From positions 1,116,001 through 1,180,000 of the forward strand of contig QLII01000001.1 of NCBI GenBank assembly GCA_003259005.1: DNA of 64,000 nt, written 5' to 3'. A program made the translations under genes and the position numbers. Source of the DNA: Spirosoma telluris (lineage in GTDB: Bacteria > Bacteroidota > Bacteroidia > Cytophagales > Spirosomataceae). Of the stretch, positions 27,340-37,153 are shown piece after piece (within the stretch, counting starts at the first letter, position 1; every line of letters begins with the position of its first letter). A model generated the notes under the pieces. It was not told the DNA's origin and did not search any database. It saw only the letters and a program-made list of their open reading frames with translations.

Positions 27340-27424
27340 AACGCAAAGAACGCAATGGACATCGCAAAGAACGCAAAGAATTTATAGCCTTACGACCTTT
27401 GTGATGTCCTTTGCGCTCTTTGCC
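27340..27424. repeat. Intergenic hairpin, family F (AACGCAAAG words)
   Basis: Left arm 27340-27380 is a tandem of AACGCAAAGAACGCAA words; the right arm 27393-27424 (CTTTGTGATGTCCTTTGCGC within it) pairs with about 26 of 32 bases. It lies between the acetylxylan-esterase and dehydrogenase genes, both on the minus strand. This word type also occurs in the intergenic gaps of many unrelated bacteria (recalled, not checked). Confidence 0.75.
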
Positions 27425-27452
27425 GGTTCGCCGATACGGTTTAACTAAAGCT

Positions 27453-28742
27453 TTACTTCCCTCCTTTCAACTGGCCGAGTAACCAGGTGGTCATTTTTTC
27501 GGTCTGTTCGGGAAACGTCCAGTGTCCTGTTTCCAGATACAATTCCAGCATTTTGGGTCCAGGAATCACATTGTAAGCAGCATACATGGATGTTGGCGGG
27601 CAGGTTTCGTCGTTAAACCCCCACGAGTAATAACCGGGTACATTCACCATTCGGGCGAAGTTCACGACATCATAATAGCCCGTTGTCTTAATCCGGTCGG
27701 GTTTGTTATTGTAGGCCAGATTATCACCCGTGAACAGGTGTGGCCAGCCCCGGCACGACCGTTGAGATAACCCGTCACGTCGGCCAGAGCGGGATAATAG
27801 GCACCTAACCACTTAATCCGGGAATCCAGACCGGCGGTAACGATACTCAGCGCTCCGCCCTGGCTCCCGCCCGTTACGGCCAGATTCTGCCCATCATACT
27901 GCGGCATACTCACCAGGAAATCCACGGCCCGTACGCAGCCCAGATACACGCGTTTGTAGTAATACCGATCACGGTCGTCGAGATTAGCCGCCTGGTACCC
28001 ATTAAGTGGTCCCCGGCTGAGATTATCATACACAATCGGGTCCATCGTGACTGGAACCCATGAATACCCACTTCAAGGGTAATGAATCCCTTTTCGGCTT
28101 CGGCAATCATCCCATTGTAAGGGCGGACACCAGCACCAGGCACCCGTAAGATGGCCGGATACTTACCCTCCTTTTTCGGTACGCACAAAATTCCGTAGAA
28201 GCGGGAGTTATTGATATTTTGCAGATTGAGCTGGTACACATTGGTCAGTTCGGTACAACGCTCGGGCAGCAACGTCATGCGGGCATCCATTGGAATTTTA
28301 GCCAGGTCAGCTTTTGCCTTATCCCAGAACTCCTTAAAATCCGTTGGGTTCGCTACGGTTGGTTTGATCGTTTGTGGCTCAAAACCAGCCGTTGTAAGCC
28401 CCCGGTACTCCTTCCCATCCAGCTCAACCGTAGCGATACAGCGAAGAAATCCCCCGGTTTTCATTGTCCCACCCTCCATCGCCAGGGTTCCATCTTTCAG
28501 CGTGACGGTTTCTTTTTTGGTGGGCTCCATCTTCTCCGGCCCGATCTCATAGCGGAGTTTGGCACCCTTCAGGAGGACATTATTCTTGTAAACTGATACG
28601 TTGAATTTAACAGGTTCTCCGATTTTGTAGAGCCAGTCGGCATGATCGGGGTTATGATTACTTTGACAAGCCGCTCAACTGGCTGCGCCAGGGCGTTTGT
28701 AAACCAGATGAATAATAAACCGGGAAGCAACAGTTTTTTCAT
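27453..28742 (-). CDS. Secreted acetylxylan esterase (AXE1 family), three frameshifts
   Basis: About 430 residues after repair. A signal peptide (MKKLLLPGLLFIWFTNALAQ) is followed by an N-terminal beta domain (EIGPEKMEPTKKETVTLKDG) and the alpha/beta hydrolase: YPAILRVPGAGVRPYNGMIA, nucleophile GGSQGGALSIVTAGLD, NDETCPPTSMYAAYNVI with the acid, and GHWTF near the C-terminus with the His. AXE1 enzymes remove acetyl groups from xylan, oligosaccharides or cephalosporins. Breaks are one missing base at GGGG 28648-28651, CCC 28057-28059 and CCCC 27748-27751; each neighbouring frame continues the domain. It acts in the periplasm or outside. Confidence 0.88.
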
Positions 28743-28814
28743 GGAATGTAGCACGAGAGTTTGTTCGAACATTCACATAAAGCAACTTCGGCCCAACTTA
28801 TAACCAGAAATGGC

Positions 28815-30082
28815 TCAATCAATACGGGCTGGCGTCCGATAAGCCTGCCGAACCGGCTGCAAATTCACAATGCACCGAACAAGCAAGGTTAGTGGGAACA
28901 ACACATCGAAGCCTCCCGGAATCTTCGACAAAATGATACCGGGTAAAAGCAGGAAAGCCGTTAGCCCAAAATAAATTGTTCGTCGTCGTGCCGTAGCCGT
29001 GGAACTGGTAGCCCAGAAGATCAGGGGCAAGTGGAATGGCATAAGGTATAACAGGGTCGGATTCCAGCCCGTCACCCCATCATCCCGGATTAGCCAAAGT
29101 ACCAATAAAAACCAGCCCAGAAAGCCTACAATCCCAAACAGGAGCCGATCAAACCAGCCATCTACTTTACCCGAAACCTTATAGCGACGAATGGTAAACA
29201 GAGCGATCAGAACCCCCAGTACCGCAAACACAACGTCGGGGTCCAGGAGCAATGAAACCTGCTTTCGAAAGGTTTTCTGGGCCGCCCATAACGTTTGGTC
29301 ACTTTGCACCAATGGAATCAACTGTCCATTCGCCTGACGAACTGTAGCATGGGCAAACTGGTCGTGAACCTGATCGGGAAGGTACATGGCCAGCCAGCCA
29401 TCGGTTTGTTGATTGGCTGGCCAACCTATGGCGAGATTCATCCCTAACTGATACCAGGGTTGCTCATTCAGATAGTCATTCATCAGATCGCGGTACGATT
29501 TGCCGGTCATGCGCGAACGCGATGGAATGGTCAGACTATCGCCACAGACCTCGGCAATCATATCGCGGGGCGTGTAGAGCAATTATCGTAGTAGAATTTA
29601 TAGCGGTACTCCCGGTTTTGGGGTAAATAGTTTTCTTCCAGCGCAGCAAACAGGCGCTGTCGTTGTGTTGGCGACAGGTTTAACAACTGCTCCCGTATGC
29701 TGCGGTTTGTCTGCTGATAATAATACATAACCTGGTATATATTATGAGCCGTCAAAAAGTAAGGCAGCGTACCCCGTAAAAATTTAAGGATAAAATAGTC
29801 AGCTCTGTAATCGAACCCGCCGTAACTATAGTCACGGTCCATGCCTGTAACAGGATCAACAATTCGTATTTCGGTATGCCCGAATGCCGACGAAATATCA
29901 TCATCGCCAGGCCCATACGTAATCAAACTAACCCGTGCTGCCGGGGAAAGCGTTTGACTGAATGATGAATGATGAATGATGAATGATGAGTAAATGGTAA
30001 GTATCAGAGCGATAGCCCATTTTCGGTGTCCCTGCTCCCTGCTCCTCGCCCCATGCTCCTCGCTCCATGCTCCTCGCCCCAT
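28815..30082 (-). CDS. DUF4105 (Lnb-like N-terminal) membrane protein, one frameshift
   Basis: About 423 residues after repair. The N-terminal part reads VSLITYGPGDDDISSAFGHT then EIRIVDPVTGMDRDYSYGGF, FYYDNCSTRPRDMIAEVCGD and SYRDLMNDYL, the DUF4105 domain, predicted to face the periplasm. The C-terminal part has four membrane helices (VVFAVLGVLIALFTIRR, FGIVGFLGWFLLVLWLIR and others). The break is a CCCC run (plus GGGG 29567-29570). The start region is odd: codons 1-20 are made of a 14-base GC-rich tandem, and the export signal contains a 7-base tandem (TCATTCA words giving SFIIHHSSF), so its real start is uncertain. Confidence 0.75.
29962..29991. repeat. Heptamer tandem (GAATGAT, about 4 copies) inside DUF4105 signal region
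   Basis: The unit AATGATG/GAATGAT repeats four times at 29960-29990. The unit length is not a multiple of three, so copy-number change would shift the DUF4105 frame. The same heptamer ends the YjbQ gene at 48006-48043. Confidence 0.8.
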
Positions 30083-30093
30083 GCCCCTGCTCC
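30033..30093. repeat. 14-base GC-rich tandem (CCATGCTCCTCGCY) near DUF4105 start
   Basis: Three to four units of CCATGCTCCTCGCY, ending in CCCCTGCTCC. It spans the gap between rsmI and the DUF4105 gene and supplies the latter's first codons. Confidence 0.75.
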
Positions 30094-30100
30094 GTGCGCT

Positions 30101-30829
30101 CTACTCGTCTTCATCGTCATCAACCTCATTGTCATAGACTCGTTTGGCCTTGCCTCGGCTCGGCTCTTTCCCCTGGACACAGATAACCAGTTCACCTTTG
30201 ATCGTTTTTTGGGCAAAATACGCAATAAGTTCGGACAATGGCCCGCGCTGATTTTCTTCGAATAGCTTGGTGAGTTCACGCGAGACACTCGCGGGCCGAT
30301 CAGGACCGAAGAGGTCGGCAAATTGCTGAAGAGTTTTCAGAAGCCGGTGGGGCGATTCGTAGAAAACCATCGTACGCTCCTCCCCTGCCAGTTCGGCTAA
30401 GCGCGTCTGCCGACCTTTTTTATGGGGCAAAAACCCTTCGAAAGTAAATCGGTCGTTGGGCAAGCCGGAATTCACCAGAGCAGGCACGAACGCAGTGGGG
30501 CCTGGCAGGCACTCGACCGGAATAGCCTGTTTAATGCATTCACGCACGAGCAAAAAGCCAGGGTCTGAAATCCCCGGAGTGCCCGCATCCGACACCAGAG
30601 CCAGGGTTTTCCCTTCCTTTAGCTGGCCAATTAACCGCTGAACGGTCTGGTGTTCATTAAAAATATGATAGCTGTGGAGGGGCTTACTAATGTTCAGATG
30701 GCGCAGCAATACCCCCGATGTGCGGGTATCTTCGGCCAGAATGGCATCAACGCTTTGCAGGATTTTTATTGCCCTAAGTGTGATGTCGTCAAGATTGCCA
30801 ATGGGAGTCGGCACAAGATACAATTTCAT
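30101..30829 (-). CDS. rsmI: 16S rRNA (cytidine-1402 2'-O)-methyltransferase
   Basis: 242 residues, intact. SAM-dependent tetrapyrrole-methylase fold: MKLYLVPTPIGNLDDITLRA, then ILAEDTRTSGVLLRHLNI, LALVSDAGTPGISDPGFLLV, ECLPGPTAFVPALVNSGLPN and YESPHRLLKTLQQFADLFGP, which together are diagnostic of RsmI. It methylates the ribose of C1402 at the ribosomal decoding centre with RsmH. The extreme C-terminus is acidic (DNEVDDDEDE). It lies immediately upstream of the repeat-rich DUF4105 start. Confidence 0.95.
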   Translation of the reverse strand: MKLYLVPTPIGNLDDITLRAIKILQSVDAILAEDTRTSGVLLRHLNISKPLHSYHIFNEHQTVQRLIGQLKEGKTLALVSDAGTPGISDPGFLLVRECIKQAIPVECLPGPTAFVPALVNSGLPNDRFTFEGFLPHKKGRQTRLAELAGEERTMVFYESPHRLLKTLQQFADLFGPDRPASVSRELTKLFEENQRGPLSELIAYFAQKTIKGELVICVQGKEPSRGKAKRVYDNEVDDDEDE

Positions 30830-30840
30830 TCTCCAAAAGT

Positions 30841-31019
30841 AGTTGATAGTCGCCAGTCAATAGGCACGAGTAGGTGCGGAAATATCACTAGTACTCGTCC
30901 AATTTAGATTCTATAGATTCTTTGGATTCTATCGCATTGACAATTAGATACGAAAGAATCTATAGAAACAATAGAATCTATTTTGCCAAAGCACTTGTAC
31001 TGACTGACGACTATCGACT
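30841..31019. repeat. Composite hairpin: family C arms enclosing a family D hairpin
   Basis: Outer arms 30841-30861 (AGTTGATAGTCGCCAGTCAA) and 30999-31019 pair in about 18 of 21 positions. Inside, 30905-30930 (TAGATTCTATAGATTCTTTG) pairs with 30955-30980 (AGAATCTATAGAAACAATAG). It is the whole gap between rsmI and the pterin dehydratase gene and ends at the latter's stop codon. Confidence 0.75.
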
Positions 31020-31251
31020 ATTTAACTAATGTATCAATTTCCGCAGCCAGCTTACGGTCTTTATCGGTTACAGTATTCCCGGCATCGTGGGTAGATAGCT
31101 TGATGGTGACTTGATTATACACATTTGACCACCAGGGATGATGGTTCATTTTTTCAGCGATAAGGGCCACGCGCGTCATGAACGCAAACGCTTCGCTAAA
31201 ATCGGCGAATTGAAAATCGCGGGTGAGTTGGTTATCCTTTTCCTGCCACAT
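31018..31251 (-). CDS. Pterin-4a-carbinolamine dehydratase
   Basis: 77 residues, intact. [20 protein letters not shown], then [20 protein letters not shown] and [11 protein letters not shown], the PCD/DCoH signature with catalytic His-His and the later His. It dehydrates 4a-hydroxy-tetrahydrobiopterin, recycling the cofactor of aromatic amino-acid hydroxylases; bacterial copies also aid folate or other pterin metabolism. No hydroxylase is adjacent. ATG start at 31251. Its stop codon adjoins a repeat element. Confidence 0.92.
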   Translation of the reverse strand: MWQEKDNQLTRDFQFADFSEAFAFMTRVALIAEKMNHHPWWSNVYNQVTIKLSTHDAGNTVTDKDRKLAAEIDTLVK

Positions 31252-31348
31252 AACTAAGTCGATGGTTTATCCTTTATCGTCAACAATACGCGATGCCCTA
31301 CAGTTTACTGTCAATCACGTAGATTGACCAGAATGTCAATGAATCCGG

Positions 31349-33382
31349 CTAAAAGGACAGACTGGGGGCGTTACAGGCATGTCCCATCCAGTACAGCGTA
31401 ATCTTGCCCACAAAATAAACCCCTTCATTGTTGACACCAGATACAACAGGCGTCAACTTTATCTGAACTGAATTACCCGAAACGACTCCGGTCAGATTGA
31501 TATTCGTCAAGGTATTACCTGGTGCATTTGCGGCCACTCCAGCAATTGTCGTAACGGTTGAGGTACCGACGGTGATTTTACCATTCTGGTCAACGGCAAC
31601 GGGAGCGTTCCCTGCCAGAAAATAGTTGTCGAAGAGCCCGAAACGTATATATTGTGGCCAGCGGACCCTTCCAGTCGAATCGCTACGGATAGGGCCGAAG
31701 TCCCTTCAATTACCGTTGGCAACTGGATAGTGGCGATGGTTGTGGCCGAAGCTGCCCCTTTGAATCCACGAATGAGTGTTTTAGGGATGTTAGTGTATTG
31801 CTGACCTGACTCATAGGTGTAAGCCTGTCCGTTAGCACTGTGAAGACGGGTATTCGTAGTCGATGGGTTGAACACTACTTTTTCCGGCAACATCATGAGG
31901 GTGAGAAGGGCATTACTCGCTATCTCGGAGTCTTTCACGTAACAGGACGCGATCTGGTTGGCCGATGAAGTCGTTACGTTCCAAAACGGGCGCGTCGTCT
32001 TTACACTCATGTTCACGCCAATGGTACATTTATCGATGGTGCCTTCGCCCTGTTCCAATTGAATGACCGCCTTCTCGGCACCATGCAGAGCGCCAAGCTG
32101 AAAATGCAAATCCGAATTAGCCAGCCTGCCAAACACTTGCACCATACCCGAAAACCCCTCGATAGTACCTCGAATATGGCAGGTTGAAGCACCACCCCGA
32201 ATCCGAATAGCCTGAAACTGAGTTGGCCGTATACCCGCACTAACCGATGAGGAGAGGTAAAGATTATCAGCGTGAACAGCGTTCACATCAATGAGTTCCA
32301 ATGCGGGCTGAAGACTGCCAATGGCTTCCAGAAAGCACTCTCCCGAAAAGGTGGTTACCCCAGACTGTGTGCGGTCAGTTGATTACCAAAACTACTGGCA
32401 TAGTGAATGGGGGATCTGCTGTCGGCGGTTAGTACGGCCGGACGATTGGCTCGGTAATACGTTGCCTGATGGGTGTTTTCTTCCGATCCAAAATTATAGT
32501 AGGCAATCGTGCCCTGACCACTATTGGCCGTCGGATCATCGTGCATGAAAATAGCAATAGAAGAGAAGGTCTGGTTTTGCGTCTGCGGAAGCGCGGCAAA
32601 TAGACCCGAGTAAATACCGATCGTTGAACTCCCTTTGCTCCCATTCGCTGATAGCGACAGATTGGCTATGGACAGAAATTGAGCGCCAGTCACCTCTATT
32701 ATAGGCTTACCAGCCCCCGTTTTCCCTTGTAGAACTGTCCGCAAAATTCCCTGACCTGCTAACCGGATGCCGTCCCGTTGCATCGTACCGGCCAGGCGGG
32801 TATTCGTTAGATTTAGAATTGACTGAACCAGGTAAGTTCCTTCAGAGAAAAGCACAGTCCGGGCGGGGCGGGATGCACCTCCAATAATCGAACAGGCGGC
32901 ATCAATAGCAGCCTGAATCGCACCCGCATCATCAAGTGCATCATCTGGGATAGCACCAAACATTTCGGGGGTTAGATAACCACCCGAAATCGCCCGTTTA
33001 TAACGAACTCCTGAACTGGTTACCAGGGTAATACCCGTATTATCGGGGCTGGTATTATCAGCATCATCTCGTATAAACGTGCCCCCTACATGCGCATCGG
33101 TAATCGTGACAACTTTTGGGGAATTCGTACCGCTAAATGTCCACCCCGAACACTAGACAGGCTCTGAAAAACAGTCAGGTTATTGGCCTGAGGATCAACC
33201 TTGAATGGAATTTCTGGGCCTGTATTGCCTTTTTCATACCAATACCCGTCTGGTTTTCGACCCAGATTTATAGTATTTGAATTGTCGGGAGTTTTAGGTG
33301 AACCAATAGAAAATGGCTGCCCCTGCCCATGCGAGAAAAACAGCGTACATGCCAGAAAAAGAGTGAATAGTAGGTTCTTCAT
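31349..33382 (-). CDS. Secreted pectate-lyase-fold (right-handed beta-helix) protein, three frameshifts
   Basis: About 678 residues after repair. Signal peptide MKNLLFTLFLACTLFFSHGQ. The middle opens MFGAIPDDALDDAGAIQAAI and TVLFSEGTYLVQSILNLTN, the pectate-lyase-superfamily (GH28/tailspike-like) first-coil motif, followed by coils of the helix (FLSIANLSLSANGSKGSST). The C-terminal part is beta-rich and unclassified, ending WMGHACNAPSLSF. Frames change near 33130, 32358-32361 (CCCC) and 31605-31620; each junction restores a sensible reading (SVRGWTFSGTNSPKVVTITD; SLGVTTFSGECFLEAIGS). Polysaccharide lyases and phage tailspikes use this fold; no catalytic residues can be assigned from sequence. 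Confidence 0.75.
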
Positions 33383-33433
33383 ACGTCGAATAAAGTTTTA
33401 CGCAAGTTATTCGATCATGCGGAATTAATAAAA

Positions 33434-33462
33434 AAACACTGACTCTAGCAGAATCAGTGTTT
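33434..33462. terminator. Hairpin in the 33383-33750 gap
   Basis: AAACACTGACTCT / AGAATCAGTGTTT with one mismatch, preceded by A7 and followed by TTTCT. It probably ends a transcript in either direction. The rest of the 367-base gap is AT-rich and contains no gene that I can support; it includes a lone GAATTCATAGAATCAG arm like family D. Confidence 0.65.
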
Positions 33463-33750
33463 CTATACTCCTTTTTCCAGCCGTTCTCGTTGGCTCGACA
33501 ACAAAATATGCACATATACACCATTTCGGTAACTTATTGATTAGACGGTATTCTTCGTGATTATCTCTTTACTACCTATTTAGGAGTCATAGGACCAAAA
33601 GAATTCATAGAATCAGAAAGATCTACTTGGGCAAAGCCCTATCATTTTCAGAAAAAGTACCGTATAAAATATTATGATTAATGTCGTTTTAATATTCAGT
33701 GACTAAAAGTTAATCCATTAGTCAAGATAGAAACTTACTTTTCATCCCTA

Positions 33751-35066
33751 ATGCGACTATTGCCGTTTGTAGTGTTCCTGATAGTTAGTATAGTCCATAC
33801 GAGCTGTAGCGAAACAACCAAGCATCATTCTGAAACGTCAACGGGAGTTAAACCTACTGCTATTCAGCATACAGGACAATCCTATCAATTGTTGCGATAT
33901 GGAAAACCCTATTTTATTAAGGGAGCTGGAGGTGTTAGCCATTTATCCCAATTAAAATCCTGTGGAGGTAACTCGGTACGTATTTGGGATGACCTTGAAG
34001 CCAGTTCCATTTTAGACCAGGCGCAATCGATGGGTTAACGGTATTTTTTGGGCTTTGGGTAGAACGAGAACTGGAAGGCTTCGATTATGACGATCAGACG
34101 GCTGTCGACCGGCAATATGAGCGTATTCGAAAAATCGTGCTCAAATACAAACATCACCCGGCTTTGCTGATGTGGTGTGTGGGTAATGAGTGGGCGATGG
34201 AAGCAAGTAATTTCCGGGTATATGACGAGGTAAATCGCCTGGCGGCCTTAGTCCATGAACTTGATCCTGACCATCCGGTTGCCACCGTCATTTCACCCGA
34301 TAGTGAACGGGCTATCTGGCTCGTTCAGGAGCGTTGTCCATCCATTGATGTACTGGCACTCAACTCCTACGCGCTGACTGAAAAATTACCCCAGTTCTTA
34401 AAAAAAGGGGGCTGGGAAAAGCCTTATCTGATTTCTGAGTACGGAGCGCAAGCCTATTGGGAAACGCCGGTTACTCCCTGGAAAGCGCCTATCGAGCCCA
34501 CCAGTCAGCAGAAATACGATTATGTAAAAAAATTCTACCGCCAATATATTGGTTCTCAGCCACCTAACTGCTTAGGTTCTTATTTATTCTATTGGGGTTT
34601 TAAACAGGAAGAAACGCATACCTGGTTTAACGTTTTTGACGATCAGGGGCGAGCGACCTCGCTGGTGGATGCAATGCAGCAACTCTGGTCAGGAAAGCAG
34701 CCACAACTCAAAGTACCGGAAATTCAGACGCTACTGATTGATGGAAAAGCGTCTCCTTATCAATCCTATACAGTCTCGTCAGGTGTTCATCAGGCACAGC
34801 TTTTAACCAATGCCTCAAAAGGCGACACGCTGACCTATTATTGGGAAATCAAACGACGGGCCCAATTCTCAGCAGATTATGCGGGAACGCCGATGCCCTC
34901 ATTAAAAGGCTTGATACCTATCCCGAATCGCTTATCTATTTCCTTCAAGTTACCAACGAAACCAGGCGCTTACCGACTTTTTGCCTATGCTTACGATAGG
35001 CATCGGCATGTTTCATCAGCCAATTTCGCCTTTGAAGTAAAGCCTTCCGGTTCGGCTAGCGACTAG
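33751..35066 (+). CDS. GH2-type (TIM-barrel) glycoside hydrolase lipoprotein, one frameshift
   Basis: About 438 residues after repair. Lipoprotein signal with FLIVSIVHTSC. The catalytic domain follows directly: GKPYFIKGAGGVSHLSQLKS, CGGNSVRIWDDLEASSILDQ, TVFFGLWVERELEGFDYDDQ and YKHHPALLMWCVGNEWAMEA (acid/base Glu in GNE), then KPYLISEYGAQAYWETPVTP (nucleophile Glu in SEYG). The usual N-terminal jelly-roll and Ig-like domains of GH2 are missing. A C-terminal ~110-residue beta domain (SYTVSSGVHQAQLLTNASKG) completes it. The break is a missing G near 34030-34034. Substrate unknown; beta-glucuronidase or galactosidase is plausible. Confidence 0.82.
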
Positions 35067-35090
35067 CTAGTGCGCTTCCAAGTTAGTTTC

Positions 35091-35160
35091 AGTGGATTCT
35101 TGTGATTCTATTGTCTTGAAAATCAATAAGAATCCACAGAATCAATAGAATCAAAAAGAA
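35091..35160. repeat. Intergenic hairpin, family D (GATTCT words)
   Basis: Left arm 35091-35113 (GTGGATTCTTGTGATTCTAT) and right arm 35128-35160 (AAGAATCCACAGAATCAATA begins it), both tandem runs of GATTCT-type words. It lies between the GH2 and FkbM genes. Confidence 0.8.
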
Positions 35161-35219
35161 CCAAAGTTGACCAAATACTTACTTAATAAAGCTATATACC
35201 TCTAATTATCACGTAGTTC

Positions 35220-36132
35220 ATGCAACATGTTATTGGCCTCGCCAAAAAAGCATTAGGTATTCATCCACAACAGGGGGTGAAACCACTAAATAATCTCATC
35301 CACATTGGGTCGCATTATCATGGGTATCACCTCCCTCATAACTTTCTGACAAGTGATTCCATTTGTTATTGCATTGGTGCTGGCGAAGATATTTCGTTCG
35401 ACACCGAGCTAAAAGTTATGTACGACGCGCAGGTATACATTTTTGATCCAATGCCTGAAGGTATTAACCACTTTCAAAAGCTAAAGGAACATACTAAAAA
35501 GGGGAAATCACTAACGATTGAACCAACGGTACCCTTCACCTATCGCCTATCTGAAAAACAGTTGGAAGCTATTACATTTGTTGAAATTGGGGTATGGGAT
35601 AAGAAAACGAACTTAAAATTTTTCGCGCCAGAACGTGATGATTATGCCTCCCACTCCCTCTACTTATTTCAGGAATCCAATGAGTATATAGAAGCCCCAG
35701 TCGACCGATTAAGCAACTTAATGAAAATGCTAGGACACAGTAGTATAGATGTTGTAAAATTGGAAATTGAAGGGCTGAGTATACAGTTATTGATACGATT
35801 ATTGAGGACAAATTAGATGTCAAATCAATATTGGTAGAATTTGATGAAGTACATAATGCCAATGACAAATCATTTCATTTCCGTATAAAAAAATCCTGCA
35901 CTAAATTAAAAAAAGCAGGTTATGTATTAGTGCACTCTACCCACAATTTAAAACGAACCTTTATTCGGGAGGATGTCTATAATTCCCTAAAATCACGCAG
36001 CTATATTTCGTCTGATCTACTATCACAAAACCAGTATAAAGCTGACTCAATGGCGATCCGCTAATTCAAAAAGGAATTGAGAAAGTTGATAAGCTTGGTA
36101 TTGATCGGTTGATTATTGAAAAATATAACTGA
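35220..36132 (+). CDS. FkbM-family methyltransferase, two frameshifts
   Basis: About 304 residues after repair. It reads SDSICYCIGAGEDISFDTEL (SAM motif I), VYIFDPMPEGINHFQKLKEH, AITFVEIGVWDKKTNLKFFA, IDVVKLEIEGAEYTVIDTII (after repair) and AGYVLVHSTHNLKRTFIRED, a pattern of the FkbM family of O- or N-methyltransferases acting on sugars or natural products. The first break (missing G near 35775-35780) is clear. A second, at 36058-36062, would extend the end from 36064 to 36132 (ending IIEKYN) and is less sure. The gene is AT-rich beside its neighbours, suggesting transfer. It follows the GH2 gene on the same strand. Confidence 0.78.
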
Positions 36133-36159
36133 GTCACAAACTAAATTTAATAGGCTACT

Positions 36160-36196
36160 AAAACAAAAACGGCTCCTACTTTCGCAGGAACCGTTC
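36160..36196 (-). terminator. Terminator of rpoD
   Basis: The minus strand reads AACGGTTCCTGC, loop, GTAGGAGCCGTT, then TTTTTGTTTTA. It is 20 bases after the rpoD stop. Confidence 0.85.
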
Positions 36197-36215
36197 TCAC
36201 AAGCAAACAGGGTGT

Positions 36216-37079
36216 TTAGCCTAAATACGTCTTCAACGCCTTTGACCGTGAGGTGTGACGCAGCCGACGAATGGCTTTTTCTTTAATCTGCCGAACCCGT
36301 TCGCGGGTCAGATTGAATTTCTCACCAATTTCTTCGAGCGTCATGGCATGTTCACCATTCAGACCGAAATAAAGGGTAATCACATCGGCCTCGCGCTGCG
36401 TTAAGGTCGAGAGCGCACGTTGTACCTCTTTCCGCAACGAATCGTTAATTAGGCCAGAATCAGGTTTATCTTCACCATCGTTTTCGAGTACGTCGAGCAG
36501 GCTATTTTCTTCACCCTGCACAAACGGAGCATCCATTGACACATGGCGGCCCGAAATCTTAAGTGTATCGACAACTTCAGCTGCTGAAATCTCCAGCACC
36601 GCAGCCAGTTCTTCGGGTGATGGTTCACGCTCAAACTTTTGCTCCAGATCCGAGAATGTCTTGGAAATCTTGTTCAACGAACCAACCCGGTTCAAGGGTA
36701 GACGAACAATACGAGATTGCTCGGCCAGAGCCTGTAGAATTGACTGACGAATCCACCAAACGGCATAGGAAATAAATTTAAATCCGCGCGTTTCATCGAA
36801 ACGTTGGGCGGCTTTAATGAGGCCGAGGTTTCCTTCATTAATCAAGTCACCTAGTGACAGGCCCTGATTCTGATATTGTTTGGCAACCGAGACCACAAAG
36901 CGCAGGTTTGCCTTCGTCAAGCGTTCCAGCGATAGTTGATCACCTTCCCGAATTTTCTGGGCCAGCGTTACTTCCTCATCGGGCGTCAGCAGGTCCACTT
37001 TACCAATCTCCTGTAAGTACTTGTCTAACGACTGACTTTCACGGTTGGTAATCTGTTTTGATATTTTTAGCTGTCTCAT
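36216..37079 (-). CDS. rpoD: Primary sigma factor RpoD (Bacteroidota short form)
   Basis: 287 residues, intact. Region 1.2 [20 protein letters not shown], region 2 [40 protein letters not shown] (core and -10 recognition), [20 protein letters not shown], region 3 and region 4 [20 protein letters not shown] then [20 protein letters not shown] (-35 reading helix). It lacks the long 1.1 region of E. coli sigma-70, as is usual for the phylum. The start at 37079 ([16 protein letters not shown]) was chosen over the ATG 24 bases upstream because it matches the conserved family start. It recognises TTTG/TAnnTTTG promoters, seen in this window. Confidence 0.97.
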   Translation of the reverse strand: MRQLKISKQITNRESQSLDKYLQEIGKVDLLTPDEEVTLAQKIREGDQLSLERLTKANLRFVVSVAKQYQNQGLSLGDLINEGNLGLIKAAQRFDETRGFKFISYAVWWIRQSILQALAEQSRIVRLPLNRVGSLNKISKTFSDLEQKFEREPSPEELAAVLEISAAEVVDTLKISGRHVSMDAPFVQGEENSLLDVLENDGEDKPDSGLINDSLRKEVQRALSTLTQREADVITLYFGLNGEHAMTLEEIGEKFNLTRERVRQIKEKAIRRLRHTSRSKALKTYLG

Positions 37080-37153
37080 ATTACGTTGTCCCAGTGGAGT
37101 CACTATATAACGCTCACTTTTGACGTTGCATTACACAAAAAAGTAACAATGAC

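Noticed and set aside
29960..30000. CRISPR-like array
   Set aside because: The unit is a 7-base tandem with no spacers.
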